Positions 9,699 through 19,445 are shown, numbered from the stretch's first letter. The stretch is 64,000 bases of DNA from an uncultured Verrucomicrobia subdivision 3 bacterium (GCA_903858275.1 CAIOIC010000093.1:1-64000), one strand, 5' to 3'. Translations and numbers: made by a program. Notes: generated from the sequence alone by a model not told the origin.

Positions 9699-9728
9699 CG
9701 CCTTCTTCCCGTTACCGGGAAGAAGGCG
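9699..9728. terminator. Bidirectional hairpin between dinG and the autotransporter gene
   Basis: A perfect 13-bp stem (CGCCTTCTTCCCG with CGGGAAGAAGGCG) and a TTAC loop lie between two convergent genes. The flanking T-runs are weak on both strands, so its role as an intrinsic terminator is likely but not certain. Confidence 0.65.
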
Positions 9729-9760
9729 AATGTGTTTAACCAATGATGGTTAATTGATGA

Positions 9761-12700
9761 TTACCATGAATAGCTCACTCTTCCAGAGATGGCGTGGGAC
9801 GTGAGGCGTTCATTCATCCGGGCATCATAGTCCACAGACGCCTGAATGGCCTTGTTGAATACCACGGTCAATCCGAGGGCGGCGACGCCGGTGTCAGAGC
9901 CCAGTTCAACCCCGCGAGTATTGAAGTCACCGCTGCCGCCAACGAAGCGGGCGGTCACATCGGCGGTGTTGTCGGCGAACTCATGCTCCCAGGCCACACG
10001 CAGCTCGGGGATGAATTTCACGCCGTCTTTTTTGCCGAGCTTCGCCGCCAAGCGCAAACCAGCGGCGCTGCGGAAGCTGTCCATGCCGACGTCACGAACA
10101 TTCAAGCCGTAGTTGTTGCCGTCGTTTGCCGTGCCGGTTTCATTGAAACTATTCTGCGACAGGTGCGCGTAGTTCACGCCCAGCGTGGGTTCAAGTGTCA
10201 CTTTTCCGAACTCAAAGGCATAACCACCTTCGGCGGACACGGAGAACACGCCGCCATCATAGCTGCCTTCAGCCTGCTGATGGATGGGGCCCACGTTGAT
10301 TTGCCGCTTCGTTGACGTTTGGAGGAAGCCGTAGCTGAAAATGCCGTCCAAACGCCACGGGCCGCTGAGATACCCGCCGTAGGCAGCAATCTGGATGGCA
10401 TCCACGTTGCCGGAGGCGCCAGGCCCGCCGACATCCGCGTTGTTATGGGAGTAACCCACGGCCAAGCCAAGCAACAATTCTGAAGATAAACGATAGTCAA
10501 ATCCGCCATTCATGCCGCTGATGGTATAGTTGCCGCCGAGCGCATTGCCGTCGCCGCCCAATTGGCCAAACGTGCCGAAGCCTTGCAGCCAAATGTCAAA
10601 CGGACGGCTCTTGTCGGCCGGTATGGGCGGCAAGGTGGATCCCGCGCTGGCCAGCAAGGTGGGCTGCGACCGGGTGGCATAACCGCCGTTTTCCTGACCG
10701 GCGTTCATGCGGGCAGTGCGCTTCAAGACGGATTGGTTGAAGGCCTTCTCCAATTCCACATCCAGCATGCCGAGGGTGCCATGAATTTCGCCGCTCATGC
10801 TGTCCAGGGCGGCACTTGCTTCGCTCGCGGAGCCCAGCCAGAAGAACTCGGTGACCAGATTGGACATGCCGGGCGAGAACGAGTCCACGATGCCATCCAA
10901 TGCGCCAGCAACGCCTTTTTGGTTGTAGGTCTTGGCCACGGAAGCGAATTTACTGCGGTTCAGCGTCAGATAAACATTGTTGGTATCATATGTTAGCACT
11001 TGAGTAAGGAAGATCGGCACCGCTGTATTGGTGTCAAAATAGCTGGTGACATATGTCCCGGTAACTCCGTTGGTAGCCGTGAGGATGGCAACGGTGTTGG
11101 AAGAGCCATAGACCTTATGTTCAAGCTGCACAACGACATCTCCACCGGTGATAGTTGCAGTGTCGCTCACCGTAATCAGGTCGTGACTCCAATCGGCATT
11201 CACCTGCGCATGGTAATCCGAACCGTTGGTCAGCGAACCAATGATGGTCAACGTGCCGGGCGAGTTACCCGGGGCCATGATGCCGTGGTTATCTACGGTG
11301 CCCACGATGGTGCCAGCACCACCCAAAACGCCATTGGTCAACACTAGCACCAACGGAGTGGTCAAGGTGCCATTGACGCGCAGCAGGCCGCTTTCCACCG
11401 TGGTGTTGGTCGTGAACGTGCTGTTGCCGGTCAGGTTCCAGCCGTTCGTGCGGCCATCCCACGCGTCGGCTTGAACCGTCAAAGTTTCAAAGTTGTAGAA
11501 GTTGTTCACGTCAGTGCCGGTGCCTTGGAGAATCAACGCGTCATTGGCCGTGCCGCCGTAAACATCACCGTCCAGTCGTGAGCCGGTCTGCAAAGTCACC
11601 GTGTTGTTGTAATTGGCGAGAGAGATGGAGTAGCCTTCGCCGCCAGAGATGCGGCCGGAATTGACAATCGTGGCTGCGCCGCCGTAGACGCGGATGCCAT
11701 CAGTGCTTCCATTAATGTAGCCGCTGTTGTTGACGCTACCGCCGTTGTCCAACTGGATGCCGTTATCGCCGTCACCCGTTATCGTGCCATAATTATTCAC
11801 TGTGCCGGTCTCGCCAGAGATATGAACGCCATCATGATTTCCATAAATGCTTCCGTAATTATCCACAGTGCCACCGCTGCGCAACCGGACGCCGCTACGG
11901 CCGTAGCCGTTGATAGTTCCATTAGTGTCATTGTAGACGTAACCGTTGCCGCCGGAAATTTCCACGCCATACCAACCACCGGAAATGGTTCCGTTGTTAT
12001 ACACGCTGCCGCCGTTGTGCAGCCAGACGCCGTCGTGGGCGACTCCCGAAATCGAACCAGCATAATCATTATAAACTGTCCATTCGGGGCCGTCTGAATA
12101 TTTGGGCGCCACCTGCGGGGCTACTTCCATGATGATGGGGTTATAAATCTCCACGCCATTCTGTCCGCCGGAAATGGTTGCATAATTATACACTGTGCCG
12201 CCGTTTCCTAGATAAACGCCGTCGTTATTGGTGCCGGTGATTGTTCCATTATTATAGACGTAATTATTGACGTAACCGTTGCCGCCGGTAATGGACACGC
12301 CATTTTGACCACCGGAAATACTACCAGAATAGTTACTATAGGCGTTCCAGACACTGCCACCAGCACCCAGATTAACGCCGTTATTGTTGACGCCGGTAAT
12401 GCTGCCATAGTAGTTGTAAACATCACCGTTGCCACCCGTGATATTCACGCCATTTTGACCGCCGGAAATCGTTCCGGAACCGTAATCATCATAATAATTA
12501 AAATAGCCGTTGTTGACGATGCCACCAGCATCTAAGCGCACCCCGTCGCCATATTGGCCGATGATGGAGCCAAGATTGTCCACCTGTCCGCTGCCACCGG
12601 AGATATGCACACCATCGAGATTTCCAGAGATGCTCCCGGAATTGCCGTTAAATACATTGCCGCCGCTGCGCAAACGGACGCCGTCGCGGGTTGCTCCTGA

Positions 12701-14509
12701 GATGGAACCGTAATTTTCCACGATGTAGGAGGGTGCTTCAACAATGTGAGGTGCGACCGCCCCCAAAATAATGGGGGTGGAGTTGGTGATTTCCACACCA
12801 TAGAGGCCACCGGAAATTATTCCATTTGTGTCGTTATACACGGTGCCGCCGGCGCCCAGATAGACACCGTCGCGATTGGTGCCGATGATGTTGCCGTTGT
12901 TGTAAACAGTGCCAACGTCGCCGACGATGGCCACGCCATTTTGGCCACCCGAAATGGTTCCACGGTTAGTCACGCTACCGCCGAGATCCATGTAAACACC
13001 GTCGGTGTTGCCACCGGTGATGTTGCCGGAATTGACCACGGAACCGGCGGCGCCGTAAACCTCCACCCCGTTGTAGTATCCATAAATGACGCCGCTGTTG
13101 GCCACGCTGCCGCCTTGGGTCAGATAAATGCCGGCACCGCCGTTGCCAAAAATGCCACCACTTTCTTCCACACCATAAACACCACCGTCATTAACCACCG
13201 TGGCTGGACCGTTGATGAGCACACCATTGACAGAGCCACCGATGAAACCATTGGTCGTATTGTTTATCACCCCACCGGCATTCAAATCCACGCCGTCAGC
13301 ACCGTATCCATAAATATAGCCGGAGTTGGTCACATAGCCGGCACCGCCGGTGATATACACACCGGAACTACTGCCAATATCGTAAGCGCCATAAATACTT
13401 CCATTATTGACCACCACGCCACCGGCATTCAGATAAACGCCGGCATATTGCTGATTGATTGGCCCGCTCAGATTGGGCGAGACGGCATCGTAACCATAAT
13501 CGTAGCCACCATAAATGCTGCCATTATTGACCACGGTACCCGGGCCATTGATATTCACACCATTGTAATAGCCATAAATGCTGCCACTGTTGTCCACGCT
13601 GCCGGCTTGATCCATGTAAACGCCGGAACCGTAATAGCCTTGAATGGTGCTTTCACCATGGTTGATTACTGAGCCAGTGCCGCCGTAAATATCCACACCG
13701 TCGTAGTATCCATAAATGCCACCATAATTATCCACACTACCACCTTGGTTCATGTAAACACCGTCGCCGTTGTAGCCGTGGATGGAGCCGGAGTTCACCA
13801 CTGAACCGGAGCCGCCATAAATATTCACGCCATTATAGCTGCCATAAATATTTCCGCTATTGGTCACACTACCGCCTTGATTCATGTAGATGGCGTCCAA
13901 GCCGGAATAGGATTGAATTGTGCCTGAATTGTTCACCAAACCGAGACCGCCCCGAATTTCCACGCCTGCGCCGCCATCGTTATTGTAGCCATTGCCGATA
14001 ATGGTGCCGCCCAAGAGATTGTTCACGCTGCCCCCGTTGCCAAAGTAGATGCCATCGTAATAGTAGCCCGTGATGGAGCCACTATTGATTACGGCACCAG
14101 CGTTCCCTTGGATATCAATGCCACTATCCCAAGCCCAGATGGAAGCCGCGTTGTTCACACTGCCGCCTTGAGTGAAGTAAACACCAAGAGAATCGCCAGA
14201 GAGCGAGCCATTATTGATGAGATGCCACGGGCGGGTATCGCCCCAAATGGCGTAACTGCCGCTATCGGAATTATCAACCGTGACGCCCGAGTTCACGGTC
14301 ACATTATGGATGGCCGGGCTAAAAGTGCCGTTCAAATATACCCCGTCGTAGGAGTCCGAACTGATCACGCCCTGGCCAAGCAGTTGAAGCGGGCTGAGCG
14401 CGAGCAGCGCCAAGCAGATGGAACTTGTGATTATACGACACAAGCTGCTTGTATAGTTGAATTCTCTAGGTGTTTTTGTTTTCATGGTCGTTTTGTGGTT
14501 TGTTTCCAT
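9761..14509 (-). CDS. Giant autotransporter with glycine/asparagine-rich beta-helix repeats
   Basis: This is a type Va autotransporter: the C-terminal barrel inserts in the outer membrane and the repeat passenger is displayed outside. It has 1,582 residues from the ATG at 14509; an in-frame ATG at 14485 may be the true start. The signal peptide is IITSSICLALLALSPLQLLG. Residues about 50-960 are dozens of copies of a motif like GVYMNQGGSVDNYG alternating with GVNIYGGSGSVVNSGSI. A passenger-associated segment (GVLGGAGTIVGTVDNHG, MAPGNSPGTL) follows, then a barrel of about 280 residues beginning FDIWLQGFGTFG and ending RVSYSW with the terminal aromatic residue. The natural role is unknown; adhesion or surface structure is likely. 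The promoter may lie in the divergent gap shared with prfC. Confidence 0.93.
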   Translation of the reverse strand: METNHKTTMKTKTPREFNYTSSLCRIITSSICLALLALSPLQLLGQGVISSDSYDGVYLNGTFSPAIHNVTVNSGVTVDNSDSGSYAIWGDTRPWHLINNGSLSGDSLGVYFTQGGSVNNAASIWAWDSGIDIQGNAGAVINSGSITGYYYDGIYFGNGGSVNNLLGGTIIGNGYNNDGGAGVEIRGGLGLVNNSGTIQSYSGLDAIYMNQGGSVTNSGNIYGSYNGVNIYGGSGSVVNSGSIHGYNGDGVYMNQGGSVDNYGGIYGYYDGVDIYGGTGSVINHGESTIQGYYGSGVYMDQAGSVDNSGSIYGYYNGVNINGPGTVVNNGSIYGGYDYGYDAVSPNLSGPINQQYAGVYLNAGGVVVNNGSIYGAYDIGSSSGVYITGGAGYVTNSGYIYGYGADGVDLNAGGVINNTTNGFIGGSVNGVLINGPATVVNDGGVYGVEESGGIFGNGGAGIYLTQGGSVANSGVIYGYYNGVEVYGAAGSVVNSGNITGGNTDGVYMDLGGSVTNRGTISGGQNGVAIVGDVGTVYNNGNIIGTNRDGVYLGAGGTVYNDTNGIISGGLYGVEITNSTPIILGAVAPHIVEAPSYIVENYGSISGATRDGVRLRSGGNVFNGNSGSISGNLDGVHISGGSGQVDNLGSIIGQYGDGVRLDAGGIVNNGYFNYYDDYGSGTISGGQNGVNITGGNGDVYNYYGSITGVNNNGVNLGAGGSVWNAYSNYSGSISGGQNGVSITGGNGYVNNYVYNNGTITGTNNDGVYLGNGGTVYNYATISGGQNGVEIYNPIIMEVAPQVAPKYSDGPEWTVYNDYAGSISGVAHDGVWLHNGGSVYNNGTISGGWYGVEISGGNGYVYNDTNGTINGYGRSGVRLRSGGTVDNYGSIYGNHDGVHISGETGTVNNYGTITGDGDNGIQLDNGGSVNNSGYINGSTDGIRVYGGAATIVNSGRISGGEGYSISLANYNNTVTLQTGSRLDGDVYGGTANDALILQGTGTDVNNFYNFETLTVQADAWDGRTNGWNLTGNSTFTTNTTVESGLLRVNGTLTTPLVLVLTNGVLGGAGTIVGTVDNHGIMAPGNSPGTLTIIGSLTNGSDYHAQVNADWSHDLITVSDTATITGGDVVVQLEHKVYGSSNTVAILTATNGVTGTYVTSYFDTNTAVPIFLTQVLTYDTNNVYLTLNRSKFASVAKTYNQKGVAGALDGIVDSFSPGMSNLVTEFFWLGSASEASAALDSMSGEIHGTLGMLDVELEKAFNQSVLKRTARMNAGQENGGYATRSQPTLLASAGSTLPPIPADKSRPFDIWLQGFGTFGQLGGDGNALGGNYTISGMNGGFDYRLSSELLLGLAVGYSHNNADVGGPGASGNVDAIQIAAYGGYLSGPWRLDGIFSYGFLQTSTKRQINVGPIHQQAEGSYDGGVFSVSAEGGYAFEFGKVTLEPTLGVNYAHLSQNSFNETGTANDGNNYGLNVRDVGMDSFRSAAGLRLAAKLGKKDGVKFIPELRVAWEHEFADNTADVTARFVGGSGDFNTRGVELGSDTGVAALGLTVVFNKAIQASVDYDARMNERLTSHAISGRVSYSW
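11600..14340 (-). repeat. Coding repeat array of the autotransporter passenger
   Basis: The DNA encodes about forty degenerate units of 20-25 residues. Each unit carries G-x-I/V-x-G followed by G-V-x-I/L-x-x-G-G/A-x-V-x-N. Pairs of units form a double repeat of about 45 residues. Unit length varies where extra tracts appear, for example the IMEAPSY-like spacers near 12100 and 12740. Boundaries are approximate. Confidence 0.85.
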
Positions 14510-14559
14510 TTTGACTTTGACCGTCTTCTTTTGGGACAGAGTCTTGTCCTACTTTGGAC

Positions 14560-14588
14560 ATTCTTATTTCGAATACGATGGACGTCAA
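14560..14588 (-). promoter_or_regulatory. Possible sigma70-like promoter for the autotransporter gene
   Basis: Read on the minus strand, TTGACG (14588-14583) is followed after 16-17 bases by TAAGAAT (14566-14560), 50-75 bases upstream of the two candidate start codons. The fit to -35/-10 consensus is fair. Verrucomicrobial promoter rules are poorly known, so this is tentative. Confidence 0.35.
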
Positions 14589-14647
14589 GTTTTTTTGCCC
14601 GTTCTCAACTTGTCGGGTGTTGGATTTTTGTTATCATTCACACCTTT

Positions 14648-16249
14648 GTGAGCATTGCCAAAGAAATCCAGAAACGCCGCACGTTTGCCATCATCTCGCA
14701 TCCGGACGCCGGTAAGACCACGTTGACGGAAAAGCTGCTGCTTTACGGCGGAGCAGTGCAGCTCGCCGGCTCTGTGACCGCGCGCAAGAACCAGCGCGCG
14801 ACAACTTCCGACTGGATGGAGCTGGAAAAAAAGCGCGGCATCTCCATCAGCTCGACGGTGCTGCAATTTGATTACGACGGCTTTCGCATCAATCTGCTCG
14901 ACACGCCCGGCCACAAAGATTTCTCCGAAGACACCTACCGCGTGCTGACCGCCGTGGATTCCGTGGTGATGGTGATTGATTCCGCGAAAGGCATCGAACC
15001 GCAGACACGCAAATTGTTTGAAGTTTGCCGCCAGCGTGGCGTGCCGATTTTCACGTTCATGAACAAGTGCGACCGGCCGATGAAAGAACCGCTCGCGCTG
15101 CTGGACGAACTCGAGCGCGTGCTCGGCATCGGCGCGTTTCCGGTGAACTGGCCCATCGGCAACGGCCCGGATTTCCAGGGCGTCTATGACCGGCAGACGA
15201 AAACGATGCATACGTTCGAGCGCGTCGTGGGGGGCAAATATCGCGCGCCGGTTTCCGTCGGCGGCCTGCATGATCCGGAGGTGCGCGGTAATTTGAGCGA
15301 AGCCGACTTTCACAGGACGGTCGAGGAACTGGAAATGCTCGAACACGCCGGCGAATTGTTCGATGAAGCCGCCGTGCTGGCCGGCAAAAGCACGCCCGTT
15401 TTCTTTGGCAGCGGCGTGAATAATTTCGGCGTGCAGCTGTTGCTCGACGGATTTCTGAAACATTCGCCGGCGCCGAAATCCCGCGTGATGGGCGGCATCG
15501 AAATCGCCCCGGAGAACCCGGCGTTCTCCGGTTTCATCTTCAAGATCCAGGCGAATATGGACCCGAAGCATCGCGACCGCATTGCGTTCATCCGCGTCTG
15601 CTCCGGCAAATTCGAACGGGACATGACGGTGCATCACTCGCGCAGCGAGAAGAAGGTGCGCCTGTCCAGCTCGCACAAGCTGTTCGGCAACGAACGCGAA
15701 ACGGTGGATGAAGCGTATCCCGGCGACGTCATCGGCCTTGTCGGCCACGATAGCTTTGGCATCGGCGACACGTTGACGACCGATCCCAAGATTCTCTACA
15801 AGGAAATCCCGCGTTTCACGCCGGAAGCTTTTAGTTATCTGCACAATCCGAACACGGGAAAATACAAACAATTTCGCCAGGGCCTTGACCAGTTGTTGCA
15901 GGAAGGTGTCATTCAGGCGTTGTATCTGCGCAATTCTTCCATCAAAACGCCGCTGCTCGCGGCCGTTGGACCGCTGCAGTTTGAAGTGGTGCAGTTCCGG
16001 CTCGAAAGCGAATACGGCGCAGAATCCCGGCTCGAATCCGCGCCGTGGAGCGTTGTGCGGTGGCTGCCCACCGACATCAAGGAAGATGATCTCGACGCCC
16101 TATCATTGCCCACCGGCGCACGGTTGGCCTACGACATCGGCAAAAATCCGGTGGCGCTGTTTCATAATGAGTGGTCAGCAAATTATTTTGGTGAGACAAA
16201 CAAAAATTGTTCACTCTCCGCGCTGCCGGTGCAAACGGCGAAGGAATAA
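14648..16249 (+). CDS. prfC: Peptide chain release factor 3 (RF3) GTPase
   Basis: RF3 uses GTP to remove RF1/RF2 from the ribosome after termination. I chose the GTG at 14648, giving 533 residues (usual about 529) and the expected N-terminus VSIAKEIQKRRTFAIISHPD; the frame is open much further upstream only because it lies opposite the repeat gene. The G motifs are HPDAGKTT (G1), DTPGHKDFS (G3) and NKCDRP (G4). The RF3-specific KNQRATTSDWMELEKKRGISI follows G1, and GSGVNNFGVQ and VGPLQFEVVQFRLESEYG are further family landmarks. It diverges from the autotransporter gene. Confidence 0.95.
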   Translation: MSIAKEIQKRRTFAIISHPDAGKTTLTEKLLLYGGAVQLAGSVTARKNQRATTSDWMELEKKRGISISSTVLQFDYDGFRINLLDTPGHKDFSEDTYRVLTAVDSVVMVIDSAKGIEPQTRKLFEVCRQRGVPIFTFMNKCDRPMKEPLALLDELERVLGIGAFPVNWPIGNGPDFQGVYDRQTKTMHTFERVVGGKYRAPVSVGGLHDPEVRGNLSEADFHRTVEELEMLEHAGELFDEAAVLAGKSTPVFFGSGVNNFGVQLLLDGFLKHSPAPKSRVMGGIEIAPENPAFSGFIFKIQANMDPKHRDRIAFIRVCSGKFERDMTVHHSRSEKKVRLSSSHKLFGNERETVDEAYPGDVIGLVGHDSFGIGDTLTTDPKILYKEIPRFTPEAFSYLHNPNTGKYKQFRQGLDQLLQEGVIQALYLRNSSIKTPLLAAVGPLQFEVVQFRLESEYGAESRLESAPWSVVRWLPTDIKEDDLDALSLPTGARLAYDIGKNPVALFHNEWSANYFGETNKNCSLSALPVQTAKE

Positions 16250-16290
16250 ATGCGGTGGTAGGAATTGGCCGCTGCGGGAAAGCGGCGGAT

Positions 16291-17307
16291 TTACTTTGCG
16301 TGGCGGGACAAGACTTGTTCGTAAACTTTTTTTAATTCACCGCCGACTTCCATCCAACTGTGCAATTTGATGGCCGGGGCGGCAAGGCTGGGTGCATCCG
16401 CGTAAAATTGTTTCAGCCGCCGGACGTTTTCTTCGCTGAAGCCGATGGTTTGAAAATAGCGCGCCTGATTGCCGAAGCGTTCGCGTGACCAGTTTTGATC
16501 TTGAACCAACACGGGGAGTCCGCAGGCGATGGCTTCGTGCGCGGACAAGCACCAGTTCTCAAACCGGCTCATCAGCACAAAGCCGCGAGCAGCTTGTAGG
16601 AGCGAATTTATTTCCGCTTCGCTGTCGGTGTGGGGCTGGAGTTTGACCCAGCGATTGTCGATCAGCTTTTTGAAACGCAGCCAGTAAGGATCTTGGGGAT
16701 GATACGGCTTGCCGACAAACAAAACGGGCACTTGTGCGGCATGAGCTAACTCGGCGAGGGCAACGGAATTTTTACGCTCCGTGATGGTTCCGGTAGTGAT
16801 GAGGTGGTTTTCACCGCGCGAGCCGGAGCCGGCGTTCAAAAAAGCTTCGGACAGACCAAGCGGCACGAGGGATATGCGTTCCGACGGGACATGATAGGCT
16901 TTTTCCAGAACAAATTTTTCACATTCCAACCCAACGACGTTATGGGGTGCGTGGCAATAGGTGCTCCAGTTCAACTGGCTTTTCACCTGTTGCAACAGGG
17001 GGATTTTCAGGGCGGTCTGAATCAGCCAGCCTTGGCGCACCAAGCGGGATTGGGAACGATTGCAAGTTTCCGTGAAAAGATTGGTCATGACCAACGGCAA
17101 ACCGGCGTTGCGGGCGATGACCAAATAGGAATTGCTGGCGGTGCCGAAATAATGGAGGAGATCGCCGCGCTGCGCCTTGTCCCACCAGCGGAGATATTCG
17201 ACCTCGACGCCGTGGGCTTCGAGGCCGGCCTTGGTCTGCTCGATTTGGATTTGCGCGCCGCCATGGGCCAGCATCGCTGGAACCGGGCTGTCAATGAGGA
17301 CTTTCAC
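16291..17307 (-). CDS. Glycosyltransferase, GT-B fold
   Basis: This is a predicted cytoplasmic or membrane-associated sugar transferase of 338 residues. The N-terminal half starts MKVLIDSPVPAMLAHGGAQIQ, the usual GGA loop after the first strand. The C-terminal half has LITTGTITERKNSVAL, then FVLMSRFENWCLSAHEAIACGLPVLV, the E-x(7)-E-like donor-binding region of GT4-type enzymes. Sugar donor and acceptor are unknown. It converges with prfC, 41 bp apart, and begins a run of surface-polysaccharide-type genes. Confidence 0.82.
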   Translation of the reverse strand: MKVLIDSPVPAMLAHGGAQIQIEQTKAGLEAHGVEVEYLRWWDKAQRGDLLHYFGTASNSYLVIARNAGLPLVMTNLFTETCNRSQSRLVRQGWLIQTALKIPLLQQVKSQLNWSTYCHAPHNVVGLECEKFVLEKAYHVPSERISLVPLGLSEAFLNAGSGSRGENHLITTGTITERKNSVALAELAHAAQVPVLFVGKPYHPQDPYWLRFKKLIDNRWVKLQPHTDSEAEINSLLQAARGFVLMSRFENWCLSAHEAIACGLPVLVQDQNWSRERFGNQARYFQTIGFSEENVRRLKQFYADAPSLAAPAIKLHSWMEVGGELKKVYEQVLSRHAK

Positions 17308-17448
17308 CGCTGGGAAATGTGCCGTTCACCAGGCGGTCAGACAATGTCATTTTGAAAGTTTCTCTGATGAATATAATATGCGCCGCCATCAACGCTCTTT
17401 GACAAACCACCGTCACGCTAAACCGATAAACTGACTGACGTGTGTGCT

Positions 17449-17483
17449 GGGTTTGTCCAGTGATGCGAATGGTGGACGTGGAT
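17449..17483 (+). repeat. Dispersed 35-bp intergenic repeat C, copy 1
   Basis: The sequence GGGTTTGTCCAGTGATGC and its continuation aligns without gaps to 19334-19368, 27 of 35 bases identical, and all eight differences are transitions. It lies in the 252-bp gap upstream of the glycosyltransferase start (17307) and downstream of the GT39-like gene. The rest of that gap shows no gene. Confidence 0.5.
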
Positions 17484-17559
17484 TTGATTTTCTCCTTGGC
17501 AAAGGTTGAGACGGGCGCTGTGGATCAACATCGTCGTGGCGAGGAGGCCATGAGGATTT

Positions 17560-19071
17560 TCACGGGGGAATAATGCCGGTCAGTGCACGGCGATAGACAT
17601 GAAGGTTGTATTTTTGGTTGGACTGGTTCCGGTAGTAGTTGGGAAAGATATGGTTTAACCACTCGACGGTGAATTTATTTTCCCGCGTCAAGCGCTCTCC
17701 GGTAGCAATCCAACCACCGCCGATTTTTTTGCGAATGGCCTCGAACTGGCCGGGTTGAACCAGAAGACAATTGATGGTTTTTGCCTCCATCGGCTTAATA
17801 ACGTGAAGATATGGATAGTAATACGTCGTCGCTTGAAGCTTATGGAGCGGATAAAACGCCTGGAAATCGGCCATCACCACATCCGACGGTCGAATGACCG
17901 AGACGACAAATCTTTCCACCTTGGAATAATCGCGTCCATTAATGTCGGTGGATTCCAATCCCAGTCTCAAGCCCAGCCCCAGTGCAAAAGTGACCACTGA
18001 CAGCAAGATTAGCGAATAATGTTTAACATTCGCTGAAAATAAATTGCGGCAACGCTCCAGCAAAGCCAGCAGGCAAATGGCCAGCGGAACAAAGGTCTCC
18101 CAATAATGATAGATTTGATAAGTGTAGGTAGCCTGTGCCAGTGCGGGGATAAAGAAGAACCCAGCGACACCAAAGATCACCAGCCGCCGGCTGGTAGCAT
18201 CCAGTTTTTTAGAAGCGAAAAAAAAGACCGCCAATAGCGCCAGCAATAAAACCATGACGGTCGGATCCGACACGAGTTTGTGAGGCAATCCGGCCAGTTT
18301 CCGTTGCCAAATCGGCGTGGTTTGCCCCGGCGGATAGTAGGACAAGGCCAGATACATCGTGACTTGGCGATAAGTTTCCCACATGCCAAGCCATAGCAGA
18401 TAGACAAAAATCGTCCCGAACCCAATGATCAGCCCCAAGGCCACGCAGCAGAGTTCCACAAAGAATTTCCTTCCCCATACCAGCAGCACTAACCCGCCCA
18501 AGGCGGCGGCAAACGGTCCGAGGGTGAGTGCCGTTGGCAGAAAAAGGGCGGCAGTCGAAATAATCGCCGCCCGTCGCCAGCCTGGGTGAGAAATGGTGAA
18601 AGCAAGGAAACAGAGAGCTGCCACGCAGAAAATCAACGGGTCATACCGGGCGGAACGGTAATTGAAAACCAGTGCATAGCCGCTAAATAGCATGACAACC
18701 AGAGTCGCCAAGGCCGGCTGGCTCCGAATGAGACCCGCTCGCCGCACTGCCAGGCAGACCACTGCGACTGCGATTGACCAATATAGATAGTCCAACACCC
18801 GCACTTGAAAAATGCCGAAGCCGACCAGCTTGAACCACAAAAACAAAAGCAAAGGATGCAGCGGGGAATTGCCCACCCAGTGTTCTGCCCGCGATTGCGG
18901 CCATGCGGTGGAAGTAAAGCCATGCCCGAAATACAGGTTGGCCGCCGGATCAGAAAGCATCACTTCATCATTCCAGACGGAGGTATACCACCCATAAGTG
19001 GAGGCATTCAAAAACAAAAATCCAAAGATGAGCCAGACCCACAGCGGGATTCTTTTCAAAATGGAAAACAT
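17560..19071 (-). CDS. GT39-like multi-pass membrane glycosyltransferase
   Basis: The 503-residue integral membrane protein has about eleven hydrophobic helices. The first large loop carries the acidic motif WNDEVMLSDPAANL after helix 1, matching the Asp/Glu-containing loop of ArnT/PMT-type (GT39) enzymes that transfer sugars from polyprenyl-phosphate donors at the periplasmic face. EHWVGNSPLHPLLLFLWFKL is typical of the same loop. A C-terminal soluble stretch of about 90 residues (FVVSVIRPSDVVMADFQAF) resembles the periplasmic domain of this group. Substrates are unknown. It sits alone between two gaps that each hold a copy of repeat C. Confidence 0.75.
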   Translation of the reverse strand: MFSILKRIPLWVWLIFGFLFLNASTYGWYTSVWNDEVMLSDPAANLYFGHGFTSTAWPQSRAEHWVGNSPLHPLLLFLWFKLVGFGIFQVRVLDYLYWSIAVAVVCLAVRRAGLIRSQPALATLVVMLFSGYALVFNYRSARYDPLIFCVAALCFLAFTISHPGWRRAAIISTAALFLPTALTLGPFAAALGGLVLLVWGRKFFVELCCVALGLIIGFGTIFVYLLWLGMWETYRQVTMYLALSYYPPGQTTPIWQRKLAGLPHKLVSDPTVMVLLLALLAVFFFASKKLDATSRRLVIFGVAGFFFIPALAQATYTYQIYHYWETFVPLAICLLALLERCRNLFSANVKHYSLILLSVVTFALGLGLRLGLESTDINGRDYSKVERFVVSVIRPSDVVMADFQAFYPLHKLQATTYYYPYLHVIKPMEAKTINCLLVQPGQFEAIRKKIGGGWIATGERLTRENKFTVEWLNHIFPNYYRNQSNQKYNLHVYRRALTGIIPP

Positions 19072-19445
19072 AATTATACAAACTCAACTACGCCTACGGT
19101 AGATATTATTAAAACAGTTAGAAAGAATGGCAATACCAGGATGAAAAATGGAGGCTATCCTTGTTGTGTTGCTAACCATGGCGAGGCCCATCGTGAGCTT
19201 TGGAGTTTGTGGAAAAAGACTGGATTATTAGGCGCCGGAGGATATTTTCATTCGCGGATTCGTTAGCCTTCACTTGCCAGTCGTTTTCGCAGGCGGGTTG
19301 ACAAGCCTTAAAATTGGCCGGTTTGTTTCCACTGGATTTATCCGATGACGCAAATGGCGGATGTGGATAGTAATTGTCTAACGGAGAAGTGTCGGCGCGG
19401 GTTTTGCCGGTTGACTCTAAAAACGAACTCAACTAAAAACCTGCC
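19072..19445. other. 374-bp gap, no convincing gene
   Basis: The gap separates the divergent GT39-like gene and acyltransferase gene, so promoters for both should lie here. It holds repeat C copy 2 (19334-19368). The 86-codon minus-strand frame at 19172-19432 has no recognisable domain and I do not call it. The part next to 19080 is AT-rich. Confidence 0.5.
19334..19368 (+). repeat. Dispersed 35-bp intergenic repeat C, copy 2
   Basis: This begins GGATTTATCCGATGACGC. It matches copy 1 at 17449-17483 in the same orientation, with transitions only. In both copies TTGACAA followed by A/G-CC occurs 40-55 bases upstream, so the duplicated unit may be longer with indels. Confidence 0.5.

Noticed and set aside
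12746-13672. Long plus-strand frame (308 codons) opposite the autotransporter gene
   Set aside because: It mirrors the repeat structure of the minus-strand gene, which avoids stops on the other strand by its biased codons. The product is His/Ile/Asn-rich nonsense with no domain.
11600-14340. Possible CRISPR or non-coding tandem array
   Set aside because: Repeat spacing is irregular, units are degenerate at DNA level but conserved as protein, and the frame is open throughout.
14108-14647. Upstream extension of prfC
   Set aside because: The frame is open only because it is opposite the autotransporter start. RF3 homology begins at the GTG at 14648.
14585-15871. 428-codon minus-strand frame opposite prfC
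   Set aside because: Antisense shadow of a highly conserved gene, no domain.
16268-16287. GCCGCT/AGCGGC hairpin between prfC and the glycosyltransferase gene as a terminator
   Set aside because: Short stem without a T-run on either strand.
19172-19432. 86-codon minus-strand frame in the gap before the acyltransferase gene
   Set aside because: No domain, no ribosome-binding site seen, and it runs through repeat C.
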